In this document: in pieces, positions 15,815-24,194 of the stretch
Layout: every line of letters begins with the position of its first letter
How positions within the stretch are numbered: the first letter of the stretch is position 1
Assembly (NCBI GenBank): GCA_014649355.1
Contig: BMSW01000014.1
Span: forward strand, 62,001-126,000
Reading direction: 5' to 3'
Source: Streptomyces althioticus
Lineage (GTDB): Bacteria > Actinomycetota > Actinomycetes > Streptomycetales > Streptomycetaceae
DNA length: 64,000 bases
Notes under the pieces: model-generated
What the model was told of the DNA's origin: nothing
Database searches by the model: none
Seen by the model: the letters and a program-made list of their open reading frames with translations, nothing else
Program-made: the position numbers and the translations under genes

Positions 15815-16449
15815 CGATCGGAACCATCCCCTCCGCGGCGTACCATGACGTGCCGTACACGAGGGGTGGCACCGTGGAGCGTTCGGAAGTCGGCGCGTTG
15901 GTCCGGTCCGCTGTCGACGGAGACGCGGCGGCCTGGAAGGCGATCGTGGAGGGGCTGGGCCCGCTGGTCTGGTCCGTGGTGCGCGCGCACCGGTTGTCCG
16001 ACGCCGACGCCCACGAGGTGTACCAGACCGTCTGGTTCCGCTTCACCCAGCATCTGGACCGCATCCGGGAGCCGGAGAAGGCGGGCTCCTGGCTGGCCAG
16101 CACCGCGCGCCACGAGTGCCTGAAGGTGCACCGGCAGGCGCGCCGGCTGGTCCTGACGGACGATCCGCACGTGCTCGACACGGTCAGCCAGGACGGGGAG
16201 CCCGAACAGACGCTGCTGGAGACGGAGGAGGCCGCCGCGCAGGGGGAGCGGGTACGCCGGCTGTGGCAGGCGTTCGAGGAACTGGGCGGGCGGTGCAGGC
16301 AGTTGCTGCGTGTGCTGATCGCTTCTCCGCCGCCCAGCTATCAGGAGGTGTCCGCCGCGCTCGACATCGCGGTGGGCAGTATCGGGCCGATGCGCCAGCG
16401 CTGCCTGCGCCGGCTGAGGGCCCGGCTGGAGGCACGGGGGACGGTATGA
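15811..16449 (+). CDS. Sigma-70 (ECF-like) RNA polymerase sigma factor
   Basis: The 212-residue protein has a region 2 (VDGDAAAWKAIVEGLGPLVW, then DADAHEVYQTVWFRFTQHLDRI). It also has a region 4 helix-turn-helix (QLLRVLIASPPPSYQEVSAALDIAVGSIGPMRQRCLRRLRA). That gives the two-domain ECF layout. The ATG overlaps the S8 stop as ATGA. A GTG at 15874 with GAGGGG upstream would remove 21 residues and give a more usual ECF N-terminus (VERSEVGALVRSAVDGD). The gene sits between a protease and a small acidic protein, so it may activate this locus or a related regulon. The acidic partner could be its antagonist, but that is only inference. Confidence 0.88.
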   Translation: MTIGTIPSAAYHDVPYTRGGTVERSEVGALVRSAVDGDAAAWKAIVEGLGPLVWSVVRAHRLSDADAHEVYQTVWFRFTQHLDRIREPEKAGSWLASTARHECLKVHRQARRLVLTDDPHVLDTVSQDGEPEQTLLETEEAAAQGERVRRLWQAFEELGGRCRQLLRVLIASPPPSYQEVSAALDIAVGSIGPMRQRCLRRLRARLEARGTV

Positions 16450-16925
16450 GCGACGACATCGGCGACGGCACGGGCTTCGGCGACGGACCCGACGTCGAGG
16501 AGGAACTGCTGGAGGAGGAGCTGCGGCAGGCCGCGTCCCTCCTGGACCCGGTGCCCCCGGCGCTGCTCCAGAGCGCCGTGGACGCCTTCGCGCTGCGCGA
16601 CCTGGAGACGCGGGTCGCCGAGCTGACCTTCGACTCGCTCGTCGACGCGATCCCCGTGCGGGGCGCGGCGGCGGCTCCGCGCATGCTGACGTTCAGCGCG
16701 GGGGAGACGGTGCTGGACGTCGAGCTGACGGACGAGGGCCTGATCGGCCAGGTCCTCCCCCCTGCCCCCGCCCGCATCGACATCCTGACGGGCCCCTACC
16801 CGGCCGCGACCGCCGAGGCCGACGACATGGGCCGCTTCACGTCGACGGTGACCCCGTCGGGCCCGTTCGCCCTACGGCTGCACACGACGGACGAGACCGT
16901 CATGACGGAGTGGCTCCGCGCCTGA
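16446..16925 (+). CDS. Acidic small protein of the CHAT / S8 / sigma module
   Basis: I do not recognise a named family. The 159-residue protein has a very acidic N-terminus (residues 1-30, with EEELLEEELRQA), then a helical part. A beta-rich C-terminal half (RMLTFSAGETVLDVELTDEGLIGQ to PSGPFALRLHTTDETVMTEWLRA) looks like a small sandwich domain. It is joined to the sigma gene by ATGA and ends the operon. The helical N-terminus plus position right after a sigma factor would suit a soluble sigma-binding protein. No signal peptide or membrane helix is present. From memory, similar sigma-plus-small-protein pairs occur next to CHAT genes in other Streptomyces. Confidence 0.75.
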   Translation: MSDDIGDGTGFGDGPDVEEELLEEELRQAASLLDPVPPALLQSAVDAFALRDLETRVAELTFDSLVDAIPVRGAAAAPRMLTFSAGETVLDVELTDEGLIGQVLPPAPARIDILTGPYPAATAEADDMGRFTSTVTPSGPFALRLHTTDETVMTEWLRA

Positions 16926-17560
16926 GGGCCGCTTTTCGGGCCGCTCGAGTCGCGGCGCGCTTCCGGGCCGCTCGCGTCGCGTCGCGGTGCGTGGCGCCCG
17001 GTGGGTGCGTCGGGCGGGAGCTTTGTGCGTCGCAGAGTCGGGCACGGGCGGCGTTGGTCGTTCCACCGCCGGCGGGCGTTGCCGGACGTGCCGGTCACCA
17101 AAGCCGGCGCGCCGTGCGGGCGGTCGGCTTCCGCGGACCGTCCCCTCCGCGGTGAGCCGAGGTCCCGGCCGCGTGGGACGGCCCAGGCGAAGGCCTGTGG
17201 CACCGGTCCTCCCGCCTCCGGCGCCGGGTGACGTGCCCGGGGTGCGGGCCGGGAGGCGTGCCGCCTCCCGGCCGAGAGAGGTGCGCTGCGCCGTGCGGTC
17301 CGGTGAGGACGGTCGGCTCCCGGAGACCTGGCGTCGGAGGCATACCGCCCTTCCGGCCCCGTAGGCGAGGGCCGGCGCCCTTGGCTTCCTGCAGTGAAGG
17401 CCGGGGCATGCCCGTCGCGGCCGGGTGTGGCGCGTACCCGCCCGTGCGGACGTCGTGCGTACCCGCCCGGCCGGACGTCGTGCGTCCCCGCCCGGCCGGT
17501 GCGCCTGACCACCCCGCACGAGCCGGGCGCGGCCTCACCTGTCAGCGGCCCGTGGCCGGC
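16926..17560. other. Gene-free interval with short tandem repeat
   Basis: Nothing convincing is encoded in these 635 bp between convergent genes. Open frames on both strands are low-complexity Arg/Pro/Gly strings without start signals. A 25-bp tandem repeat lies near its end and is listed separately. It may be degraded coding sequence, but no family remnant is visible. Confidence 0.5.
17434..17503. repeat. 25-bp tandem repeat, about 2.8 copies
   Basis: The units begin GTACCCGCCCG at 17434 and 17459 and GTCCCCGCCCG at 17484. Each of the first two ends GGACGTCGTGC. No gene crosses it. Confidence 0.7.
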
Positions 17561-18352
17561 TCACACCGCGTCGACCAGGGACGCCAGCGCCGACGCCAGG
17601 CGCGTCGCCCCCTCGTGGGCCGGGCCGCCCGGTTCCGTCATGTACGTGTCGCGGCGGATCTCCACCATCAGGGCCGTCACCTCCGCCCGCTTGCCGTAGT
17701 ACCTCAGCGGGACGTACGTGCCCGCGAACGGGCTGTCCAGCCCCGTCCCGCCGCACCGGGCGAAGGCCTCACGCGCCGTGTCGAGGAGGGCGGGCGGGGT
17801 GTGGAGGGGGTCGGTGCCGAGGCACACCGGTGGGCGGGGGCCGTCGGCGTGGAGTTCGTAGGGCAGCGGGGCCGTCGGGTACGAGTGCACGTCGACGATC
17901 ACGCAGCGCCCCGTCGCCGCGAGCCGGTCCGACACCGCCTCCGTCATCGCCGACGCGTACGGGTGGAAGTACCGCTCGATCAGCGGGCCCGCGTCGAAGC
18001 CGTCGGGGCGGAGCACGTCCTTGTGCGTGGTCCGCGTGTAGACCGCGCCCATGCCGACGGCGAGCATCTCCTCCCGCTCGTCCGGGAACCGCTCCGGGTC
18101 CACGACCAGCCGCGACAGCCGGTTCACGAACCGCCACGGCGTGACCCGGGCCGCCCGGGCCGCCTCCTCGGCGATCGCGGCGGTGTGCGCGTCGGTGATG
18201 TGGTCCAGCTCGCGCTCCAGCGCGGCGTCGTCCAGGACGATCCCGGACCGTACGTCGTCCGGGATCTCCCGCGCCGAGTGCGGCACGTGCAGGATCACGG
18301 GGGAGGCGGGGTCGCCGGGGAGGAGGTCGAACGAGGGCGGCACGACGGTCAT
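17561..18352 (-). CDS. N-formylglutamate amidohydrolase family protein
   Basis: The 263-residue protein carries HVPHSAREIP (residues 22-31), DVHSYPT and TYVPLRYYGK, then VEIRRDTYM near the end. These are the zinc-ligand and substrate motifs of N-formylglutamate amidohydrolases, which release glutamate and formate in histidine breakdown. No hut genes are close by, so a related amidase role is possible. The ATG at 18352 lies downstream of GGAGCAGCGC; 17 more codons are open upstream but not conserved in pattern. It is single-gene, reads toward the empty interval, and its start is 174 bp from the stop of the isocitrate dehydrogenase gene. Confidence 0.85.
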   Translation of the reverse strand: MTVVPPSFDLLPGDPASPVILHVPHSAREIPDDVRSGIVLDDAALERELDHITDAHTAAIAEEAARAARVTPWRFVNRLSRLVVDPERFPDEREEMLAVGMGAVYTRTTHKDVLRPDGFDAGPLIERYFHPYASAMTEAVSDRLAATGRCVIVDVHSYPTAPLPYELHADGPRPPVCLGTDPLHTPPALLDTAREAFARCGGTGLDSPFAGTYVPLRYYGKRAEVTALMVEIRRDTYMTEPGGPAHEGATRLASALASLVDAV

Positions 18353-18471
18353 GCGCTGCTCCAAAGGTGCTGTCGGTGAAGTACGACGATCAAGGTGCCA
18401 CACGCCACTGACAACGCCCCCGGACGTCCCCCACCAGGCCGTGGACGGGACCCGCCCGGCCCCCGGACACG

Positions 18472-18511
18472 GCTCCGCCCCGGCCGGGCAGGTCGCCGGC
18501 CGGGGCGGAGC
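18472..18511 (-). terminator. Terminator of isocitrate dehydrogenase gene
   Basis: GCTCCGCCCCGGCCGG / CCGGCCGGGGCGGAGC is a perfect 16-bp stem with an 8-nt loop, 15 nt after the stop codon. It has no U-tract. Confidence 0.8.
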
Positions 18512-18526
18512 TCAGGGTCGTCCGGT

Positions 18527-20746
18527 TCAGCTCAGGGACGCCAGCGCCTCGTTCCACGTGGCGGACGGGCGCATGACCGCGGAGGCCTTCGCCGGGTCGG
18601 GCTGGTAGTAGCCGCCGATCTCGGCCGGCTTGCCCTGGACGGCGGCGAGCTCCTCGACGATCTTCGCCTCGTTGGCCGCGAGGGTCTCGGCGAGCGGCGC
18701 GAACGCCTTCGCGAGGTCCGCGTCCTCGGTCTGCGCGGCCAGCTCCTGCGCCCAGTACAGGGACAGGTAGAAGTGGCTGCCGCGGTTGTCGATGCCGCCG
18801 ACGCGACGGGTCGGGGACTTGTCCTCGTTGAGGAAGGTCGCCGTGGCGCGGTCGAGGGTGTCGGCGAGCACCTTGGCGTGCGCGTTGCCGGTGGTGGCGG
18901 CGTACTGCTCGAACGACGGCACCAGGGCGAAGAACTCACCGAGGGAGTCCCAGCGCAGGTAGTTCTCCTTGACCAGCTGCTGCACGTGCTTCGGGGCCGA
19001 GCCGCCCGCGCCGGTCTCGAAGAGGCCGCCGCCCGCCATCAGCGGGACGACCGACAGCATCTTGGCGCTGGTGCCCAGCTCCAGGATCGGGAACAGGTCG
19101 GTGAGGTAGTCGCGCAGCACGTTGCCGGTGACCGAGATGGTGTTCTCGCCGCGGCGGATGCGCTCCACCGACAGCTTGGTCGCCTCGACCGGGTTGAGGA
19201 TCCGGATGTCCAGGCCCTCGGTGTCGTGCTCCGGCAGGTACTGCTTCACCTTGGCGATCAGGTTGGCGTCGTGCGCGCGGGTCTCGTCCAGCCAGAAGAC
19301 GGCCGGGTCGCCGGTGGCGCGGGCGCGGGTGACGGCCAGCTTCACCCAGTCGCGGATCGGCGCGTCCTTGGTCTGGCAGGCGCGGAAGATGTCACCGGCG
19401 GACACGGCCTGCTCGATGACGGCGTCGCCGTTGGCGTCGACCAGGCGGACGGTGCCGGTGACGGGGATCTCGAAGGTCTTGTCGTGGCTGCCGTACTCCT
19501 CGGCCTTCTGCGCCATCAGACCGACGTTCGGGACCGAGCCCATCGTGGACGGGTCGTAGGCGCCGTTGGCGCGGCAGTCGTCGATCACGGCCTGGTAGAC
19601 GCCCGCGTAGGAGGAGTCCGGGAGCACCGCGAGGGTGTCGGCCTCCTGGCCGTCGGGGCCCCACATGTGGCCGGAGGTGCGGATCATGGCCGGCATGGAG
19701 GCGTCCACGATGACGTCCGAGGGGACGTGCAGGTTCGTGATGCCCTTGTCGGAGTCGACCATCGCCAGGTCCGGGCCCTCGGTGAGCTCGGCGTCGAAGG
19801 ACGCCTTGATCTCGGCGCCCTCGGGCAGGTTCTCCAGGCCCTTGTAGATGCCGCCCAGACCGTCGTTCGGGGTGAGACCCGCGGCGGCGAGCTTGTCGCC
19901 GTACTTCGCGAACGTCTTCGGGAAGAAGGCGCGCACCACGTGGCCGAAGATGATCGGGTCGGAGACCTTCATCATCGTGGCCTTCAGGTGCACGGAGAAC
20001 AGCACGCCCTCCTGCTTGGCGCGGGCGACCTGCGCGGTGAGGAACTCGCGCAGCGCGGCGACGCGCATCACGGAGGCGTCGACGACCTCGCCTTTGAGGA
20101 CCGGCACCGACTCGCGGAGCACGGTCGTGGAGCCGTCGTCGCCCTTGAGCTCGATGCGCAGCGCGCCGTCCTCGGCGATCACGACGGACTTCTCGGTGGA
20201 GCGGAAGTCGTCCTGGCCCATGGTGGCGACGTTGGTCTTGGACTCGGAGGTCCAGGCGCCCATGCGGTGCGGGTGGTTCTTGGCGTAGTTCTTCACCGAG
20301 GCGGGGGCGCGGCGGTCGGAATTGCCCTCACGCAGGACCGGGTTCACGGCCGAGCCCTTGACCTTGTCGTAGCGGGCCTGGATGTCCCGCTCCTCGTCGG
20401 TCTTCGGGTCGTCCGGGTAGTCCGGCAGCGCGTAGCCCTTGCCCTGCAGCTCGGCGATCGCGGCCTTGAGCTGCGGGATCGACGCCGAGATGTTCGGCAG
20501 CTTCACGATGTTGGCCGCGGGCGTCTTCGCCAGCTCACCGAGCTCGGCGAGGGCGTCCGGGATGCGCTGGTCCTCGGTGAGGTACTCCGGGAACACGGCG
20601 ATGATGCGCCCGGCGAGCGAGATGTCCCGCGTCTCCACGGCGACACCGGCCTGCGAGGCGTACGCCTGGACCACCGGCAGGAAGGAATACGTCGCCAGGG
20701 CCGGGGCCTCGTCAGTGTGCGTATAGATGATGGTCGAGTCAGTCAC
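18527..20746 (-). CDS. idh: NADP-dependent isocitrate dehydrogenase, monomeric type
   Basis: The 739-residue length is characteristic of monomeric NADP-IDH, which converts isocitrate to 2-oxoglutarate and CO2 in the TCA cycle and supplies NADPH. Family segments run throughout: TDSTIIYTHTDEAPAL at the start, NGLGGIYKGLENLPEGAEI-like text mid-protein, and ENTISVTGNVLRDYLTDLFPILELGTSAKMLS toward the C-terminus. The start is the GTG at 20746, with GGAGC 8 nt upstream; 32 further open codons upstream have no such signal. It is single-gene with its own strong hairpin terminator. In corynebacteria and streptomycetes this is the only housekeeping IDH, so the gene is probably essential or nearly so. 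Confidence 0.97.
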   Translation of the reverse strand: MTDSTIIYTHTDEAPALATYSFLPVVQAYASQAGVAVETRDISLAGRIIAVFPEYLTEDQRIPDALAELGELAKTPAANIVKLPNISASIPQLKAAIAELQGKGYALPDYPDDPKTDEERDIQARYDKVKGSAVNPVLREGNSDRRAPASVKNYAKNHPHRMGAWTSESKTNVATMGQDDFRSTEKSVVIAEDGALRIELKGDDGSTTVLRESVPVLKGEVVDASVMRVAALREFLTAQVARAKQEGVLFSVHLKATMMKVSDPIIFGHVVRAFFPKTFAKYGDKLAAAGLTPNDGLGGIYKGLENLPEGAEIKASFDAELTEGPDLAMVDSDKGITNLHVPSDVIVDASMPAMIRTSGHMWGPDGQEADTLAVLPDSSYAGVYQAVIDDCRANGAYDPSTMGSVPNVGLMAQKAEEYGSHDKTFEIPVTGTVRLVDANGDAVIEQAVSAGDIFRACQTKDAPIRDWVKLAVTRARATGDPAVFWLDETRAHDANLIAKVKQYLPEHDTEGLDIRILNPVEATKLSVERIRRGENTISVTGNVLRDYLTDLFPILELGTSAKMLSVVPLMAGGGLFETGAGGSAPKHVQQLVKENYLRWDSLGEFFALVPSFEQYAATTGNAHAKVLADTLDRATATFLNEDKSPTRRVGGIDNRGSHFYLSLYWAQELAAQTEDADLAKAFAPLAETLAANEAKIVEELAAVQGKPAEIGGYYQPDPAKASAVMRPSATWNEALASLS

Positions 20747-20850
20747 CGGGTGCTCCGCTCCACGTCTGCAACATTGCTCGACATCAAGATATCTTGTGAC
20801 GGCCCCGGGCTCGACAGGGGTCCACGCCGAGTATCCCGGCACTGCCCCGT

Positions 20851-20872
20851 CAGGGGCGCGGGGAACCGCGCG
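20851..20872. repeat. Dispersed Streptomyces repeat, single copy
   Basis: CAGGGGCGCGGGGAACCGCG, followed by CG, matches the reverse complement of the element repeated at 26119-26434 at 21 of 22 bases. I recall this CGCGCAGTTCCCCGCGCCCC-type sequence as a common intergenic repeat in Streptomyces. Confidence 0.75.
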
Positions 20873-20965
20873 AACGGGGTCCGGGGCGGAGCCCCGAAAA
20901 CCCGCCGAAGGCGGGTGCGCCGGGCCGCGGCGGCGGTGAGACCCGCCACGGCCCGGGGGAGACCG

Positions 20966-22063
20966 TCAGACCGGCCGCCCGGTGATCATGTCGTCCGCGG
21001 CCGCCGCCCCGTCCCGCTGGGACGGAATCAGCACGGTCCCCTGCTGAAGGGCGACCGTCCGCGCGGGCGACGGAATCCGGATGCCCTCCTCGCGGTAGCG
21101 CCGGTGCAGCCGCTTGATGAACTCGTGCTTGATCCGGTACTGGTCGCTGAACTCCGCCACGCCCAGGATCACGGTGAACCCGATGCGCGAGTCGCCGAAG
21201 GTGTGGAACCGCACCGCCGGCTCGTGCTCCGGCACCGCCCCGGTGATCTCGGTCATCACGTCCGCGACGACCTCCTTCGTCACCCGCTCCACGTGCTCCA
21301 GGTCGCTGTCGTACGACACGCCGACCTGGACCAGGATGGTCAGCTGCTGCTGGGGCCGCATGAAGTTGGTCATGTTCGTCTTGGCGAGCTGGCCGTTGGG
21401 GATGACCACCAGGTTGTTGGACAGCTCACGGACGGTCGTCTGGCGCCAGTTGATGTCCTCGACGTACCCCTCCTCGCCGCTGCTCAGGCGGATGTAGTCG
21501 CCCGGCTGCACGGTCTTGGAGGCGAGGATGTGGATGCCCGCGAAGAGGTTCGCGAGCGTGTCCTGGAGCGCCAGCGCCACCGCCAGACCGCCCACGCCCA
21601 GGGCGGTGAGCAGCGGGGCGATGGAGATGCCGAGCGTCTGCAGCCCGATGAGGAAGCCGATCGCGAGGACCAGGATCCGGGTGATGTTCACGAAGATCGT
21701 CGCCGACCCGGCCACTCCGGACCGCGACTGGGTGACCGAGCGCACCAGGTCCGCCACCACCCGCGCCGTCGCCACGGTCGCGACGAGGATCACCAGCAGG
21801 GTCAGCACCTGGTTGGTCGTGTGCTGCACGGCCCGGGTCAGCGGCAGCGCCGCCGCCGCGGAGGCCGTCCCGCCCGCCACGGCCGCCCACGGGGCGACCG
21901 TACGCAGCGCCTCCACCAGAATGTCGTCGCCGCGCCAGGCGGTGCGCTCCGCGTGCCGCGCCAGCCAGCGCAGCAGCATGCGGAGCAGGAACGCCGCCAG
22001 CAGGCCGGCGGCGAGGGCGATTCCGGCGTGCACCAGATCGTCCACGGTGAGGGAGCGGGTCAC
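20966..22063 (-). CDS. Mechanosensitive ion channel, MscS family
   Basis: The 365-residue protein has four hydrophobic segments in its first half, then the pore-lining TM3 signature GVGGLAVALALQDTLANLFAGIHIL. The MscS beta domain follows (VQPGDYIRL, EGYVEDINWRQTTVREL, NNLVVIPNGQLAKTNMTNF), then the alpha/beta C-terminal part. MscS channels open under membrane tension and release solutes after osmotic downshock. The GTG at 22063 has GGAGG 7 nt upstream and is preferred over a longer open frame. It is monocistronic, with no operon partner that would hint at a specialised role. Confidence 0.93.
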   Translation of the reverse strand: MTRSLTVDDLVHAGIALAAGLLAAFLLRMLLRWLARHAERTAWRGDDILVEALRTVAPWAAVAGGTASAAAALPLTRAVQHTTNQVLTLLVILVATVATARVVADLVRSVTQSRSGVAGSATIFVNITRILVLAIGFLIGLQTLGISIAPLLTALGVGGLAVALALQDTLANLFAGIHILASKTVQPGDYIRLSSGEEGYVEDINWRQTTVRELSNNLVVIPNGQLAKTNMTNFMRPQQQLTILVQVGVSYDSDLEHVERVTKEVVADVMTEITGAVPEHEPAVRFHTFGDSRIGFTVILGVAEFSDQYRIKHEFIKRLHRRYREEGIRIPSPARTVALQQGTVLIPSQRDGAAAADDMITGRPV

Positions 22064-22288
22064 CGCCCACCTCCCGCGCACCCCTGGGCCGACGGCCGTC
22101 TCTCCTGGGCCGAGAGCCCTATGTGAAGTCGTGTCACGTGAAGTCACCTGCTCGAGGTATACGGGATCCACCGGTGCCGCACCCGCGTTGACCTGCGGGG
22201 GCACCGTCGCTCATCCTGCCGTATCCAGAAGGGCCGTTCGTACCACGCGGCGGTCCCGCGGCGGTCCCGCACCGGTCCCGCGGCCGTC

Positions 22289-23053
22289 TCACGGCCCGTC
22301 GAACGCACCGTGCCGCCCCGCCCCGGACGCGAACCGGGCCGCGCCCTCCAGGCTCTCCGCCAACACGGCGGCTCCGTGACGGAGTTCGGCCGCCAGCGCC
22401 TCCTCCTCGCCCAGCCCCTCCTGCTCCAGCACCGACGCGCGGTCCGAGCGCAGGCACGCCTGCGGGAACCGGGCCAGCGACGCCGCCAGTTCCTCCGCCT
22501 CCTCGCGTGCCCGCCCCACCGGCACCACCCGGTTGGCCAGCCCCATCGCGTACGCCTCGGCGGCCGGCACCGGACGCCCGGTGAGGATCATGTCCATCGC
22601 CCTGCTCGTCCCGACCAGCCGGGGCAGCCGTACCGTCCCGCCGTCGATCAGCGGCACGCCCCAGCGGCGGCAGAACACGCCGAACACGGCGTCCTCCTCG
22701 GCCACCCGCAGGTCGCACCAGAGCGCCAGCTCCAGACCACCCGCCACGGCGTGCCCGGACACCGCCGCGATCACCGGCTTGGACAGCCGCAGCCGGGTCG
22801 GCCCCATCGGCCCGTCGCCGTCCTCGGTCACCCGGTTGGCGCGCTCCGTGCCCAGCGCCTTCAGGTCCGCTCCCGCGCAGAACGTGCCGCCCTCGCCCCA
22901 CAGCACCGCCGCCCGCGCCTCGTCGTCCGCCTCGAACGCGCGGAAGGCGTCGGCGAGTTCGGCGGCCATCGGCCCGTCCACCGCGTTGCGCGCCTCGGGG
23001 CGGGAGAGCACCACCGTGGTGACGGCTCCCCGGCGTTCGATCCGTACCGGCAT
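22289..23053 (-). CDS. Crotonase / enoyl-CoA hydratase-isomerase family protein
   Basis: The 254-residue protein has the crotonase oxyanion-hole elements CAGADLKAL (about residues 59-67) and SGHAVAGGLELAL (about 98-110), so it should bind acyl-CoA thioesters. The two glutamates used by typical enoyl-CoA hydratases are not obvious: the matching segment reads FCRRWGVPLIDGGTVRLPRLVG. The chemistry may therefore differ, for example isomerase or hydrolase. AAGGGACC precedes the ATG at 23053. It is single-gene with no beta-oxidation neighbours. The call as a crotonase fold is firm; the reaction is open. Confidence 0.88.
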   Translation of the reverse strand: MPVRIERRGAVTTVVLSRPEARNAVDGPMAAELADAFRAFEADDEARAAVLWGEGGTFCAGADLKALGTERANRVTEDGDGPMGPTRLRLSKPVIAAVSGHAVAGGLELALWCDLRVAEEDAVFGVFCRRWGVPLIDGGTVRLPRLVGTSRAMDMILTGRPVPAAEAYAMGLANRVVPVGRAREEAEELAASLARFPQACLRSDRASVLEQEGLGEEEALAAELRHGAAVLAESLEGAARFASGAGRHGAFDGP

Positions 23054-23123
23054 GACAAGGTCCCTTCCGTGAGTGGGACCGGGACCCTACCCGCGTCCCG
23101 CACCACCTCACCCGTCCCGCACG

Positions 23124-24170
23124 TCAGATCACCTTCATCCGCACCAGCGCTGCCAGGGTCAGCGCGCCCGGCAGCAGCGGCAGCCACACCGTGAGCAGCC
23201 GGAACACCACCACGACCGCCGTGGCCGGCGCCGCCGCCCCGCCGGCCGCCACCAGCGCCACGACCAGCGCCGCCTCCACCGAGCCGATCCCGCCCGGGGT
23301 GGGCACCAGCGCCACCGCCACCGTCGCCGCCAGGTACGCCACCGCCAGATGGGCGGACGGGACCGCGAGACCGAACGCCCGCGCCACCAGCACCAGTACG
23401 CCCGCCTGGAGCGCCGGGAAGGCCAGCGCCCCGCCCCACAGCGCCACCGCCCGCGCGGGCCGGGCGTGCACCGAACGCGCCTCGCGCAGTGCCGTCCGCA
23501 GGAACCCGGCCACCACCGTCCGCACCCGCCGTACGGCGGCGAGCCCGCCCACCACCAGCACCAGCACCGCGCCCGCCACGAGGAGCGGCCCGGCCGGCGC
23601 CTCGTCGGGCAGCAGCGCCCCGAAGGGCAGCGCGTCGGGGAACGCCACCAGCAGCGCCGCCAGCAGGCCCACCCGCCCGACGCTCTCCGCGAGCAGATAC
23701 AGCGCCAGCGCGGCCGAGGACCGGGCCGTGCTCAGTCCGCACACCGCCATGAACCGCAGGTTGACCGCGCTCGCCCCCAGCCCCGTGGGCAGCAGGTGGT
23801 TCGCCGCGCCCGCCGCGAACTGCGTGGCCACCAGCCGCCGCCCGGGCAGCCGTTCGAGCACGGCGCCCTGACGGGTGCACGCGGCGGCCGGCCAGGTCAG
23901 ACACGTCAGACCGGCCGCGGCCAGCAGCCACGGCCACCGGGCGGTCGTCACCAGCCCCAGCCCCTCGGCCAGCACCTCCCGCTGCCGTACGGCGACCACG
24001 GCCACGAGCAGCAGCGGCAGCACGCACAGCACCCGGCGGATCGTCACCGTCATGTCCACGGAGGATGAACGTCGCGGGCGAACGGAGAGTTGCGACGAGC
24101 CGGACACCGGGCGACGGCCGTCGCCCGCGGGCCGGGGCATCAGCACCGCGGCATCCTTGACCTCAATCAT
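23124..24170 (-). CDS. Lysylphosphatidylglycerol synthase transmembrane-domain (flippase-like) protein
   Basis: The 348-residue polytopic membrane protein has about eight helices and the family's GAANHLLPTGLGASAVNLRFM and VALVPTPGGIGSVEAALV motifs. Members resemble the flippase half of MprF and may move lipids or glycolipids across the membrane. Two starts are possible. ATG at 24170 gives an MIEV N-terminus that I recall from Streptomyces homologues, with TAGGAC 7 nt upstream; ATG at 24053 removes 39 residues and also lacks a Shine-Dalgarno. The longer form is chosen. Its start codon lies inside the dyad operator of the divergent ABC exporter, so one regulator may control both. Confidence 0.8.
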   Translation of the reverse strand: MIEVKDAAVLMPRPAGDGRRPVSGSSQLSVRPRRSSSVDMTVTIRRVLCVLPLLLVAVVAVRQREVLAEGLGLVTTARWPWLLAAAGLTCLTWPAAACTRQGAVLERLPGRRLVATQFAAGAANHLLPTGLGASAVNLRFMAVCGLSTARSSAALALYLLAESVGRVGLLAALLVAFPDALPFGALLPDEAPAGPLLVAGAVLVLVVGGLAAVRRVRTVVAGFLRTALREARSVHARPARAVALWGGALAFPALQAGVLVLVARAFGLAVPSAHLAVAYLAATVAVALVPTPGGIGSVEAALVVALVAAGGAAAPATAVVVVFRLLTVWLPLLPGALTLAALVRMKVI

Positions 24171-24187
24171 GGTCGAGGTCCTAGCGT
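24157..24187 (+). promoter_or_regulatory. MerR/SoxR-type promoter of the ABC exporter
   Basis: The -35 box TTGACC (24157-24162) and -10 box TAGCGT (24182-24187) are 19 bp apart, longer than normal. The spacer holds a 22-bp dyad, GACCTCAATCATGGTCGAGG plus TC (24159-24180), with 9 of 11 pairs matched. A long spacer with a centred dyad is the hallmark of MerR-family activated promoters. CCTCAA-N-GAGG resembles actinobacterial SoxR boxes. The -10 is 7 nt from the ATG. Confidence 0.7.
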
Positions 24188-24194
24188 CTCCGGC

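Noticed and set aside
16872..17519. Minus-strand frame in the gap after the acidic protein gene
   Set aside because: Arg/Pro/Gly-rich without family signal, and it overlaps the end of the acidic protein gene; no ribosome binding site.
18395..22126. Plus-strand open frame of over 1200 codons antisense to isocitrate dehydrogenase and MscS
   Set aside because: It is Val/Gly/Arg/His low-complexity text mirroring GC-rich codons of confident minus-strand genes; it has no start signal and no family motif.
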